Shown here: positions 44,074-54,547 of the stretch, piece after piece
How the letters are laid out: every line of letters begins with the position of its first letter
Position numbering within the stretch: the first letter of the stretch is position 1
Source: Phyllostachys edulis
Lineage: Eukaryota > Streptophyta > Magnoliopsida > Poales > Poaceae
Assembly: GCA_036346405.1 (NCBI GenBank)
Contig: CM070559.1
Coordinates: forward strand, 38,539,889-38,603,888
Direction: 5' to 3'
Length of the DNA stretch: 64,000 nt
Position numbers and translations under genes: made by a program
The notes under the pieces: model-generated
What the model was told of the DNA's origin: nothing
The model's input: the letters and a program-made list of their open reading frames with translations, nothing else
The model's database searches: none

Positions 44074-45781
44074 TGATGCAAATGATTTAACTCCTGAACC
44101 TACCGCTCCAATTGAGTACATTGACACACACATGAACACATTCATGAGGAGGATGACAGTGTTGTAGCTCCTCGAAGGAGTAAGAGACAAAGGATTGCAA
44201 AATCTTTTAGTGATGACTTCATTGTGTACCTTGTGGATATTGTTCCCAAATCTATTTCAAAGGCATATGCATCTTCTGATGCAGAGTACTGGAAGGATGC
44301 GGTTCATAGTGAAATGAATTCCATTATTGTTAACGGAACTTAGGAAGTCACCAGTCGTCCATTTGGTTATAAGCCAGTTGGATGCAAGCGGGTGTTTAAG
44401 AAGAAGCTTAGGCCTGATGGTACAATCGAAAAGTACAAGTCTCGGCTTATGGCTAAAGGTTATACTCAAAAATAATTTGAGGATTTCTTTGATACATACT
44501 CACCTGTCACCAGATTAACCACTATTCGAGTACTATTATCTTTCGCTGCCCCACATGGTCTTACTGTCCATCAAATAGACGTAAAGACAGCTTTTCTCAA
44601 TGGAGAGTTGGACGAGAAAATTTACATGGATCAACCGGGTGGATTTGTAGTACCTGGACAAGAAGGTAAGGTCTGTAAGTTATTGAAATCTGTATACGGC
44701 GTCAAACAGGGACCTAAGCAATGGCATGAGAAGTTTGATAGAACTTTGACATCTGCGGGGTTTGCGATAAATGAAGCTGATAAATGTGTATACTACCACT
44801 ATGGTGGGGTAAAGGAGTAATATTATGTTTGTATGTTGATGACATACTTATCTTTGGGACAAACATTGATGTGATTAACGAGATTAAGTCATTTTTATCC
44901 TAAAGTTTTGATATGAAAGATCTGGGAGAGACTGATGTTATTTTAAACATCAAGTTAATCAAAGATGAGAATGGGATTATCCTGTTGCAATCCCATTATG
45001 TGGAAAAGGCCTTGAGCCGTTTTGGTTATATGAAAAGCAAGCACTTTCCAACACCCTATGATCCTAGTCTAATACTTCGAAAGAATCGAAGACTAGGAAA
45101 TGATCAATTGAGGTACTCTCAGATTATTGGCTCACTCATGTACTTAGCTAGTGCTACTCATCCTGACATCTCTTTTGCTGTAAGCAAATTGAGTCGGTTT
45201 ACCGCTAATCCGGGAAATGATCATTGGCACGCACTTAAGCGGGTTGTGCGCTATTTGAAAGGTACAATGAGTAACGGAACTCACTATACTGGGTATCCTA
45301 GTGTACTTGAGAGATATAGTGATTCCAATTGGATATCTGATGCTGATGAGGTAAAGGCTACGAGTGGATATGTATTCACTCTATGCAGTGCTGCTATCTC
45401 ATGGAGGTCTTGCAAACAGACTATACTAATAAGGTCAACCATAGAGGCAGAACTCACAACATTAGACATAGTCACTTTTGAGGCAAAATGGCTACAAGAA
45501 CTCTTGATGGATTTATTGGTGGTTGAAAAACTAATTCCAACTATCTTTATGTATTGCGATAACCAAACAGTTATCATAAAGGTCACAAGTGCAAAGGATA
45601 ATGTGAAATCCTCAAGACATGTGAAAAGGCGGTTGAAGTCTGTTAGAAAATTGAGAAACTCTGGAGTGATAGACGTGCATTATATCCAAATAGCTAAAAA
45701 TCTAGCAGATCCCTTTACAAAGGGACTGTCACGGAATGTGATTGAAATTGCATCGAAGGAGATGGGAATGAGACCCATGTG
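44074..45781 (+). pseudogene. Copia reverse transcriptase and RNase H
   Basis: The plus-strand reading begins with FDANDLTPEP, the linker before RT, then KKKLRPDGTIEKYKSRLMAK and GYTQ. Next come a stop, TYSPVTRLTTIR, HQIDVKTAFLNGELDEKIYM, SVYGVKQGPKQWHEKFD and, after a stop and frameshift near 44817, the YVDD-containing stretch. From 44913 an open 289-codon frame gives the RNase H half (FDMKDLGE, IGSLMYLASATHPDISFAVS, YSDSNWISD, TEAEL-like IEAELTTLD, MYCDNQTVI, NLADPFTKGLS). At least three breaks make it non-functional, though the last 290 codons are intact. Confidence 0.9.
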
Positions 45782-46330
45782 AGTTACACATAGTGGTAAT
45801 TGAAACCTATGTGATCGGAGATCCCATGAAATAGGCCTTGAAAAAAAAATGTTTGGATAACAGTTGAGTATATTCTTACTTTATATCTCACTCCGTTGGA
45901 GATGCAGTACTCTAATTACTGTAAGGTAGGATGACTTTCTCTTAATGTGTTCTGAGACTTAACAGCAAAATACTGTCCTACAATGTATTCGTGTAAGAAC
46001 ACACGTATATGAGCCTGACTGTTGGTCGTAGTCCGTGAGATGTGGGTGATATCTAAGAAGCTTATGAAGAGACATGGGAGTATGACCTATATGCTCCACC
46101 CGAGGAGTAGCCTATCAGTGGCCAAGTATCAACAAAGGCTTTAGGTGAAACTTGTCCGCACAAAACTGTCAATTCAAGGCTTAGTCGATTGTGTAGTTGT
46201 GGGTGAGTGTAGCTTGAGGTTCTAGGTGGATGTTCAACCTTGACCAGTCTCCACTGAAAAACTGGTATATCAATAGCACTTTGGAATTATGGGCAAATCC
46301 GTGTGGTGCTTTTGGGATCTGGTGGGGGAT

Positions 46331-46640
46331 TGTTTGAGTTTTAGGCTTGGCTCATTCAATATTCTAATTAAATCCTAGGAAAATCCCAAAGGTCCACTCA
46401 TGCATGGTGGATGGTTGGAAGTTTAGTACCATTTTGTTAGTCTAGGTAGGAGGAGACCAATATATAAGGTGGAGTTTGTCTTAACTAGTTGAAGCAAGCA
46501 AAATAAGAACACACGCGCACGCTTGATCACTCACTCACCTCGCCACGCCATGCCATCGCCTGCCCGCGTGTGACGTGTGTGTGAATGGTTCGACGATTTC
46601 GTGTCCGATTAGCTGTGGAGCTGCAGCTTCTTTTTGCACC
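46331..46640 (+). mobile_element. Copia 3' LTR, first part
   Basis: A polypurine tract GGTGGGGGA precedes TGTTTGAGTTTTAGG at 46331. CAATATATAAGG near 46461 is a TATA box. Homology with LTR-type sequence ends around 46640, where the foreign block begins. Confidence 0.75.
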
Positions 46641-46805
46641 CCAAAACCATGCATACAAATTAGAAACTGAAAACTGAATACATTGTTTCAGTGGAACTTT
46701 TATGGTGCGCTTTAACTGCGTTTAAGATAGAGTTAGGCACTCTTCAAATAGGAATCCATTTTCTAACTGGCTTTCATGCTTTGGTGAGTCGTCTGAGATC
46801 CTTTC

Positions 46806-46850
46806 GATGCGGTGTGTACAAGGCCTAGGAATGGATTCACCGCCGTATGA
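46806..46850 (-). rRNA. Plastid-type 16S rRNA-like fragment, ~45 bp
   Basis: GCGGTGTGTACAAGGCC followed by GGATTCACCGCCGTATG is the reverse complement of a universally conserved 3' region of bacterial-type SSU rRNA. Differences are C-to-T or G-to-A changes (CCTAGG for CCCGGG, AATGG for AACGG), as expected for methylated nuclear copies. It is too short to say more about origin. Confidence 0.6.
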
Positions 46851-48037
46851 CACTCTTCTCTTATGCTCCGTGCTTCGCCTAGGTTAAATAAGCTGCTCAT
46901 CCCTGGCGAATCCTACCCACATTGGAGTGGAGCGAAAAAGACGCTATACTGGATATGCACATAATTACTGACAATATCCTAATTCGACCGTCCACCTTAC
47001 ATACTACTTGAGTCAATATGAGGACAATAATTGAAATGATTCCATTAATTAGAATAGAACAGTTACACAACAAAAGAGAGGGATTGCTGTAGCTGGGTTG
47101 TTAAATTGGGGCTTGTTGGATTGGAATTGCAACCAAGGTGGTCAAAGCAGAGTTGTTAGACTCGCCGTTATTCAAACTTGATGTTACAACTATTTGGTAT
47201 TACCACTCCAGCCATTTGGACTCCCATGTCACGTCCATCCACATTAGCCATTGTCAACGGATGCTCCTATTACACTCGTAGTCTCACATGCAAGTTCTTC
47301 AATATTTAGAGAGTATGTGTTGGTACGAGATCGCGCTATCAACTTATTTAATCTTTCTCGATGATTAGGACAAAATTGTATCCCTTAGGAACCGTACATG
47401 GACCTTTGTTTGGATGTTGATAGGCTTTCGTGGTAGATTTTCCCATCTATCTTTCTTTTTCAATAAAATCATCGCACAATAAATCAACAAAACCCCTTTT
47501 CAATCCATAATCAAGAATAATTAGGATTTCTAAAAAAAAAATCTCCTCAACCTATTTTCAATAAGCCATCTGGTCTATGTTGTTGGAGTTCCACATGACG
47601 CCTTCTGCATCGGTGGATGAAGATTCACGAACATAAGAATTTCTTGTTTAGCATGTTCCCAGAAAGAAGATACTTTTTCGAGCCGAGAAGCGGGTAAAAA
47701 TCGCCCAGGTCCTCATGGAGCAATAGGAAAGGGCCCAACAGAGAGAACAGTCAGGATAACGACCGGAAGGATGGGACCTTTTCTCGAAAAACTCTGGATC
47801 CCGAGTTGTTTTGAAGATGCTGCAATTTTTTCTCTAAAAAGAAAACGGATTCTAGGTTGTGAAGCAAAACTAAAGGGATGTGGATAAAAGGAGGGCTTCC
47901 TTACTATCAGCAAGCTCCCATAGGCGACTAGTCTTTGGGGTCGTTTCCCTAGCAGAGTAGGTTGGTTTCCGGTTCCCTACAAGCATTCTATATAAGCAAT
48001 CCCTGCCAGTTACATCAAGTTCCATTCCAGCTTCGAA

Positions 48038-48420
48038 GATGGTAGCAAGATTTATGCTGAACAGCCCACCAAATGCTCAATTAATTGATATTTGTAATAA
48101 TTTGGAAATAAAGGAAAAGAGGAGGTCTTCTGGTCAAAAAACAACGTCGATGAAGACGCCATTGATTCTTTGAGTCGGTCTTCATTTCCAACGCCTCGAG
48201 AAACAGGTCGAGATCCTGGAAGAAGGCTTAGAGGACGAATATGGGACTTTACAGGAAGACTCGGAAGAAGAACCTATTTGCAGCCAGCCAGTACCAGTAA
48301 TGGAGTCATACCCAAAGTTTAGGCCGGGAAGCAGAATCGACGTTGAGACACGAGGAAGCGAAAGGTTTGTAGATATTAATACACACATGAAGTATTTGAT
48401 TTGTGCAATTTATTCATAGG
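48038..48420 (+). CDS. Two adjacent short protein-like open frames, unrecognised
   Basis: The first runs from an ATG at 48038 to a TGA near 48172 and starts MVARFMLNSPPNAQLIDICN. The second follows in another frame (48178-48418) and includes LEKQVEILEEGLEDEYGTLQ, a likely coiled coil, and an acidic stretch before PVPVMESYPKF. A TATATAAG motif lies at 47991, 50 bp upstream of the ATG. I do not recognise the family. An integrated virus-like or organellar source is possible, but not shown. Confidence 0.35.
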
Positions 48421-48635
48421 GCAAAACTCTATGGTTGGCTAGAGATAAAGAAAGCAAAAGTGAATAAGCTTGCCCTTCCAGCGTTAGTTTTTTATTGGTC
48501 TTATCATTCGGAATTGCTCCAGTTTCTTTCTTGTAGCTTATTCTATTTGAAGGAGAGACTTCTCCTCTCAGAAGGGGAGAATAGAGAGAAAACCTCTCAG
48601 AAACAGAACATAGACAGAATTAGTACTATTCTATT

Positions 48636-49136
48636 GCCTTGTTCCTCTGTCCTGCAAAACCTCGACTTCTCCACCCCTTCTTCGGCGTGCACCAACATGG
48701 GGTAAGCAGTGTCTCCGAAGCCTGCATTACTCGTGATCCTGCACGGGTTGGGGCGAATCAAGTTTTTTGGAATCGTTCGTGCGACTGCTCACGGCTTCCT
48801 CCTTCTCCATCATCTGCTTCGCGTCGTCTTATTCGCATCAGACTCTACCTCGACCTTCGCCGGAGCGATTCTCTGTAAGTCGCGGTGATATCTTTTTATA
48901 TGGCTAGGCTTTGCTTCCTAGAAATAAATCATGTGATGATGTTGATGCCTAATTCTATTAGTAGTGTACTTGTTCTAGGCTTTGCCTTGTTAGCGTATAT
49001 ATATGAGATAAATATTTTCAATTGATGATCATGCTACTGTTCATAGTTCCAAATATGCCTAGTATATATGCTGATGTTGCATCGATTATTGTTTTAGGAA
49101 TTAAACTAATCATAAAAGTGCGCATATACCTAACAG
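48636..49136 (+). mobile_element. Copia 3' LTR, second part
   Basis: The C-rich leader (CCTCGACTTCTCCACC...) through CGGAGCGATTCTCTGTAAG to the end GCATATACCTAACA at 49136 resembles a copia R-U5. The last ~300 bp pair with the inverted copy at 43777-44073. Confidence 0.75.
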
Positions 49137-50230
49137 ATACTAGTCAATACCAGTCATATCGGCTCTATACCAGTCAATATTAGCCATACCAATGGAATTG
49201 AAATACCGTCTATTAAACCCATTGAAGTATATGTTATATTTGATCCTACTACTATACATTTGGAGTAATGTTACAGGTGAAATTTAGTGTACATACAATT
49301 AAACATATATATACTTATAAATATATATTACTATATTAAACTCCAGAACGTATACCGGTATGGACCGGTATTGAAATGTATCATTCCAAGAGCTAAACCG
49401 GTATGTACCCGTAATGCTATTGGCAAGTATGCTCAATATACGCCAAGCCGATAAGATCACTTGGACATTAACGTCCTTGCGATAACACCGATACTCGCTT
49501 CACCCATTTGGCTCACGAAGCTGCCATCTACATTAAACTTTAGCCATCCTAATCTTTCTCTTCACCAAGTTGCGGAATTTTTTAGTTCCTGAACCAGCCT
49601 ATTCTTTGCACACATTATTGTTGCATGCTTCCCTTTCTCCAATTCGCTCAACTCCCCTTGTCGGATCTATAACAGTGTACCATAGTAATCTAACAAGAAA
49701 GCAACCGAACCTTCAATTGAAAGCTTATCTGATACGGTGTGGCCCGATCTTCTCGAGTAGAACTGTGGATAAATTGTGCTTAACAACGAACAACACTCAT
49801 CTGTACACCACGTGCCAATGCACGGACTTGCAGCTCTATGGATATTCGCCAACACACACCGGCATGATCGCCGCTAGACCACGAGCGAAGATAGCCAAGC
49901 CCTCAATTCCCAGCAAAAAAGCAAACTTGACCTTGATTTGCAGAACAAACAACAGATCACCTAATTCTCTCTCAGAAATCCTCGCATGAACTATAAAACA
50001 AAAGAAACAAGCAATAGGTTTGTATCTATTCTTTTTCTAAAAGTGGTATGTCCCTAGAATACTATGCGCAAGATGTTTAAAGTGTCATGGTAGTTGGCCA
50101 GGGGATGTTCACCAAGCCCAGTTGGTTTCCAAAAACCGTGGCTAGCTAATACAAAAATAGAATTTGTTTCCTCACATGATTTCTTCCTTCCTAATTTGTT
50201 TCCTCACGGATGGCATTAATCCAGGAGCCT
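49137..50230. other. Intergenic stretch; CCGGTAT-rich part at 49140-49420
   Basis: Several copies of ACCGGTAT/ATACCGGT and ACCAGTCA occur in 49140-49420, perhaps a degraded inverted-repeat element. 49560-50000 contains one open stretch of 139 codons without recognisable domain. No gene is supported. Confidence 0.4.
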
Positions 50231-50640
50231 TTATCTCCACGTGATTTTGCAAACTGAATCTTCCTTGACGCTCTCCACAAAAATAGGCAGCCTCCTCTTG
50301 ATTTTATTCCTTTCACGCGATGTCTCTTTATACATGCAAACTCCACACGCATATGCAGTGGCCCTTCCTCCCTTGTGTTTATGGACTAGCACGCAGCTCA
50401 TCTTGCACCTATCACCATCATTGTCATGAACAACAACTTCTCCTTCTATCGTTGAATCTTCAAACCTAAGCACAATCAAAACACTATTTTTAGGTAGTAT
50501 AAAATTCTCGTTAAAATTAATGACATGTTCATTAAGGATCAGATTCACCTGATCTTGTAGTTTTTTGGCACATGCACTTGTAATTGGTCCAGTCGGCAAC
50601 TTGATATCTTGAGCAATAGGTGGAGAAGAAGAAGGTGTCG
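50231..50640 (-). pseudogene. Gypsy polyprotein tail fragment
   Basis: The minus-strand stretch PTGPITSACAKKLQDQVNLI plus a following ENFILPKNSVLIVL resembles the GP(M/L)TRARAKQL...EN(M)MLPK tail found at the end of some grass gypsy pol proteins. It is fused in frame to the LINE fragment to its right. The last 60 codons are unassigned. Confidence 0.5.
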
Positions 50641-51052
50641 TAGGGATGCCCTCATCATTATCTCCTGCAAACAAGATTTTGTTTTGAACATGCCAAGCTC
50701 TCCATAGCAGCAGGAAAAGACAGGAGCATTCCTCCAGTGAGCAGTGATCAATTAACATTAGGAGCCAATCCGGTCCAGCATTAACAATCTCTCCTCTGGT
50801 AGTGGCCAATAATACCTCATTGCTTGACGCTGGCCTGCAGAGTGAGGGCATTGGACAACACCATGGAAGACATCCTCCACAAGGTATCCGCATAAATCAC
50901 AAGCTGGTTCTGTTGCCAAACTTCTCATCTTATTTTGCTTTGTAGCCAATCCATTCCGAGCAAGTTTCCAGAGAAAGATCTTTACCTTGGGGGGGGGGGG
51001 GTACCTGGGCGCACCAAATCTTCTTCTAGAAGGATCGATCGCCCGAGGGAGT
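50641..51052 (-). pseudogene. LINE: zinc-finger (zf-RVT) and RNase H lead
   Basis: PPPKVKIFLWKLARNGLATK, then CDLCGYLVEDVFHGVVQCPH is the zf-RVT domain that follows RT in plant L1-type LINEs. LFLLLWRAWHVQNKILFAGD is the start of the following domain. A poly-G run (50990-51001) disturbs the frame at the PPP codons. It continues the LINE pieces at 51387-51556, 52848-52899 and 54548-55390. Confidence 0.85.
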
Positions 51053-51060
51053 AGAACTAC

Positions 51061-51378
51061 TAGACCTGTGCATGGGTGGCCCGGCCTGAGCCCGACCATG
51101 TCCGGGCTAGGCTTGGGACCGGAAATCCGGCCCGAAGGAAGCTTGGACCGGCCCGAAATCCCGGTAAAAATAATTTAAAAAATAGAATTCTATTTATTTA
51201 ATGCTGAAAATGAATTAAATTTTAGTTTTTTATTCCAAAAAATGATTAAAGTAATAAATTTTAAACAGTAACTACGTTTTTCGGGCCGGGCCAGGCTGGG
51301 CTAGGGCCTGTTGTTTTTTCGCTGGGCTTTTCAAGCCCGGCCCGAAGCCCGACCCGGCCCGGCATTTGAACAAGTCTA
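51061..51378. mobile_element. hAT MITE, 318 bp, with perfect 8-bp target duplication
   Basis: AGAACTAC occurs at 51053-51060 and 51379-51386. The termini are TAGACCTGTGCATGGG and the complement of CAAATGCCGG...CAAGTCTA (TAGACTTGTTCAAATGC). Subterminal GGCCCGG/CCGGGCC stretches fold back, and the centre is AT-rich. It is non-coding. It interrupts the LINE. Confidence 0.92.
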
Positions 51379-51386
51379 AGAACTAC

Positions 51387-51556
51387 TACTCCCTTCAGAT
51401 TCATAACTTTCTAGTTGGAGTGCTAGCTTATAAGCAGAACGAACGGAGAAAAAACCCTTTTTCTCATAGTGCCAAGCCGGGAAATCGTCAGTTATGGAAT
51501 TTTGATCTTCATAATTTCAGCTAAGCCAGGTTACTGAAAATAGCTGAAAAGCTTTG
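51387..51556 (-). pseudogene. LINE segment between RT and zf-RVT
   Basis: The minus strand reads DDFPAWHYEKKGFFSVRSAY then KLALQLE, the conserved W-x-EKxGxFSVRSAYKL stretch that precedes zf-RVT in plant LINEs. It joins 50641-51052 once the MITE is removed. Confidence 0.85.
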
Positions 51557-52847
51557 TGTTGGACCAGAACGACGACTAGAAGGGGGTGTTGAATAGGAGC
51601 ACTACTTTTTTCGAACCTCGATGATATTCAATTTCTTCTTCACCTCAATAGCTATGGAAGATATGAAGTTCAGAAACAAAAGCACAACGGAAGTCTTGCG
51701 TTGAACCGAATCCCCAAGGCAAAATACCACAACACGGCACATGGCCGGTCTGACCGCCTGACCTGGCTGGTCTAACCGAGCCACGACCGATGTGACCACC
51801 TGAATGGCCGGTGTGACCGTTGGTTGCCTAGCAACAATCTGCGAAGATCACAAAACGATCTAACTTCCAAATCCGTGTAGGTTGATCAATGACTCTCTTC
51901 ATATCAGCAAGTCTCTCCCATCAGTCTCCCACTGGATCCACCGTGGCACTTGCATCGACCCCGCACCACTTGATGCATCCCGTCACACCGAACCTTTCAT
52001 TCGGTCATCCTTGTCCATCTTGCGCCATGCTTGAGTCCAATGACTTCACTCGACATCCTTGATCGTTGTGGACCTTAGCTCTCCTAGCCTAGTCTCGATC
52101 ATCCTTGTTGTTGATCATCATTGACTCCAAGCCACCTACACAAGAATAGACCAAGATATCGTTTCCACGCACAAGTTCTTCGCAACTTGACCCACATTAG
52201 CCAAAACGTACATCATGCAACACATACGAACTGGTCCCCTGACTTTGGAAAAATCCACAAAGTTCACTGCCCTCACGGTGCATGAACTACATCTGGCCGG
52301 TCAAACCTCCACCCATGGTTAGTCTGACTGCCCCTTCGCCGGTCAGATCACCCACCGGTCTGACCACCAAAAAATGGCCAGTCAAGTCGCCCATCGGTCT
52401 GACCGTTAGAAAACGGCAGGTCAGATCGCCCATTGACTTAGCTAGATTTTCAGCCCTGAAAATCTGCACCCTCTCTGAAATTTTCAAACTCTATCTAGTT
52501 TCAGCTCGAAACTCCAATTCCAATGAGACCAAGTGAAAACGCATCCTCTCAACTTCAATCACACGTGATTTTTGGCTGATTTCCTAAATTCTCATTTTGA
52601 ACTTTTGGCCAGTCAAACCGCCACCTATGGCTGGTCTAACTGCCAAGACCCGAGCTAGTCTGACCGCCACCCATGGCTAGTCAGACAGCCGGCAGAGTCC
52701 GGTTAAACTGCCACATTGGCTGGTATGACCTCCTATGACCTAACAGCAATATAAAGGTTGCCGAAAACAAGGGTTTCTCTAAACGGCTTGACGATATTGC
52801 CAATTGTTCACCACACTAAGATTAGGATCACATATCCATGATCTCCA
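51557..52847. mobile_element. LTR-like element with GGTCTGACCG repeats, inside the LINE
   Basis: It starts TGTTGGACCAGAACGACGAC, a typical start of a grass LTR class, and could end CATGATCTCCA at 52847. It has over a dozen variants of GGTCTGACCG(CC)/CCGGTCAGAC. Flanking 5-mers CTTTG and CTATT do not match well, so the ends are not proven. No coding region is recognised. The LINE reading stops at its right edge and resumes at its left edge. Confidence 0.6.
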
Positions 52848-52899
52848 CTATTTGACTCGTCCCACTCTCTTTGGTCTTGATCAATCAGTTGACTAACCC
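52848..52899 (-). pseudogene. LINE segment (short)
   Basis: The minus-strand reading (L)VxQLIDQDQREWDES matches the spacer region of plant LINE ORF2 and joins the LINE piece at 54548 once the hAT element is removed. Confidence 0.7.
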
Positions 52900-52907
52900 A
52901 TTTCAAC

Positions 52908-54539
52908 CAGGGGTGGATGCAAGGCCCTCGGCTGGCGATTGCAAGCCGTGGCCGCCTCCTCGGTCGGTGATTCCCAAATTCCTTACATGGGCCTCGCTCG
53001 GGCGCCAAGATTCATCGCTAGGCAGCCACCTCCCATCCCCAAATCCCCAATTCGGCACTTCACGATGGCGGCGAGTCGGTGATTCATGGCGGCGGCGGGG
53101 GCGATGGTCGATGGCTCCAGCGAGATGGTGATTCAGGCGGCGGCGGGCAATGGCGAGGCGGAAGCGCGCACGGCGCTGGCGACTCTAGCGCCGGCGGCAG
53201 CGGATTTGGTGATTCCCGGCCTTCCGCTCGGCTCGGCTCGGGACCCAGTGCGGCTAGGTGAGCTTTAGGAGCTCTTCCCATGGCGCTCCTCCTTGACTCG
53301 GCCTCGGGGCTCGGGAGAGCCGTGGCGGCGTGGCCGGCGTCGGTGGCGGCACGGGACTCGGGAGCCGCCGGTGGCGGCCGCTGGCACAGCCGAGCCGTGC
53401 CAGCCGCAGTAGGGGTCGGCAAGGTAGTTAGGATCGCGATCCAAGTCTTAAAGTCTTACGACTCTCTTAACCCACGACACTGTCGATCCAAGTCTTCTTG
53501 CCGATCCGATCCTACTCAAGGTAGGTAGGATCGCGATCCTCTCTTAGAGTCTTACGGTTCTCTGAACCCACGACGACCTATCGATCCAAATCTCACCGTC
53601 GATCCTACTCGTAGAGACTTAGGGCAATTTTTTAGGGGCAGCTTTGCGATATTTTGTTTTAGAGCAAAATTTGTTGATATTAATTTCGAGAATGAAACTA
53701 TAAATAAACAAGGAGCATGCAAAATATTGTATCAATGTGGTAATGCTAGTACAAATATCTATATTATGGCATGAGCAATCTTGAGCTTGATAATGATAAG
53801 CTATTTTTATTCCTGGAGTATGTCTAGCTACTTTTAAGGAACATGCAAGTGGTAAACCATATAACAATCATACAAACTTATAGTATAGATGTTAAATATG
53901 TGTATTTTTACAAATCCGTAGAATCGCCGATTCTACGATTCGATACTACGATTCGATCCTACCGGAGGCAAATCGATCCGACTCGGGATCTCGACTCTGA
54001 CTACCTTGGGGGTCGGGGCCGGCCGCCGTCCCGCATGAGGTAGGGGCCAGCGCATGAGAGAGAATGGGGAACCGGCCAACTGTGAAGTGGGAAAGTAGTA
54101 AGAAAGGAAGAAGAAATGGCCACCTGCCTGCGATGCTTTCGGCCAGGAGCCTGCCCACTGCCCAGGACCAGAGGAAATGAGGAATAAACAAATGAATGAA
54201 TGTTCTAGACTTCTAGTAGGCCACTGACTGAGGCAGTGGCACTGGGTATTACTGTATTAGACTATTAGTATATAATTGGGCTCAATTTATTGCTAAGTTT
54301 GTTGCTTATTGGTTAATTTGGGACATAACGATAATTGTTAAAATTTCAGAAACGAGGAGGTTTTTTTGTTAACTCGAGAAGCTTACCACAACTGATTGAA
54401 GCATGATGTTTAATTGTGTATCCTATTATCCGATGCTTATAGTTCTTAATAGACCATAATTATATATTTAGCTTACGGCTTGTCTATCCTTTGAAAAATT
54501 CCCTTGCCCATCCTTTGAAAAATTCCTGGCCCGCCACTG
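52908..54539. mobile_element. hAT element, 1632 bp, non-autonomous
   Basis: The target duplication ATTTCAAC is perfect (52900-52907 and 54540-54547). The ends are CAGGGGTGGATGC and the complement of CCCGCCACTG (CAGTGGCGGG), the CAGxGGxGG-type hAT terminus. It carries a GC-rich part (52920-53410) open in several frames and no transposase. It holds the nested element at 53420-54008. Confidence 0.9.
53420..54008. mobile_element. Nested hAT-like element, 589 bp
   Basis: GGGGTCGG at 53412-53419 and 54009-54016 is a perfect 8-bp duplication. The ends are CAAGGTAGT and ACTACCTTG (perfect inverted 9-mers), extended by related GATCGCGATCC / GGATCTCGACTC. Internal GATCGCGATCC and CGATTCTACGATTCG repeats occur. 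It is non-coding. Confidence 0.9.
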
Positions 54540-54547
54540 ATTTCAAC

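Larger units (their letters stand above)
46641..48635. other. ~2-kb foreign block inside the copia LTR
   Basis: Composition and content differ from both LTR flanks. It includes a short organelle-like 16S rRNA stretch (46806-46850) and, further on, protein-like short open frames (48038-48420). No terminal repeats or target duplications were found. It could be organellar DNA (plastid or mitochondrial origin) or an integrated element I do not recognise. Its edges are approximate. Confidence 0.45.

Noticed and set aside
46806..46850. A functional rRNA gene
   Set aside because: Only about 45 bp match, with methylation-type changes, and no other rRNA blocks are around.
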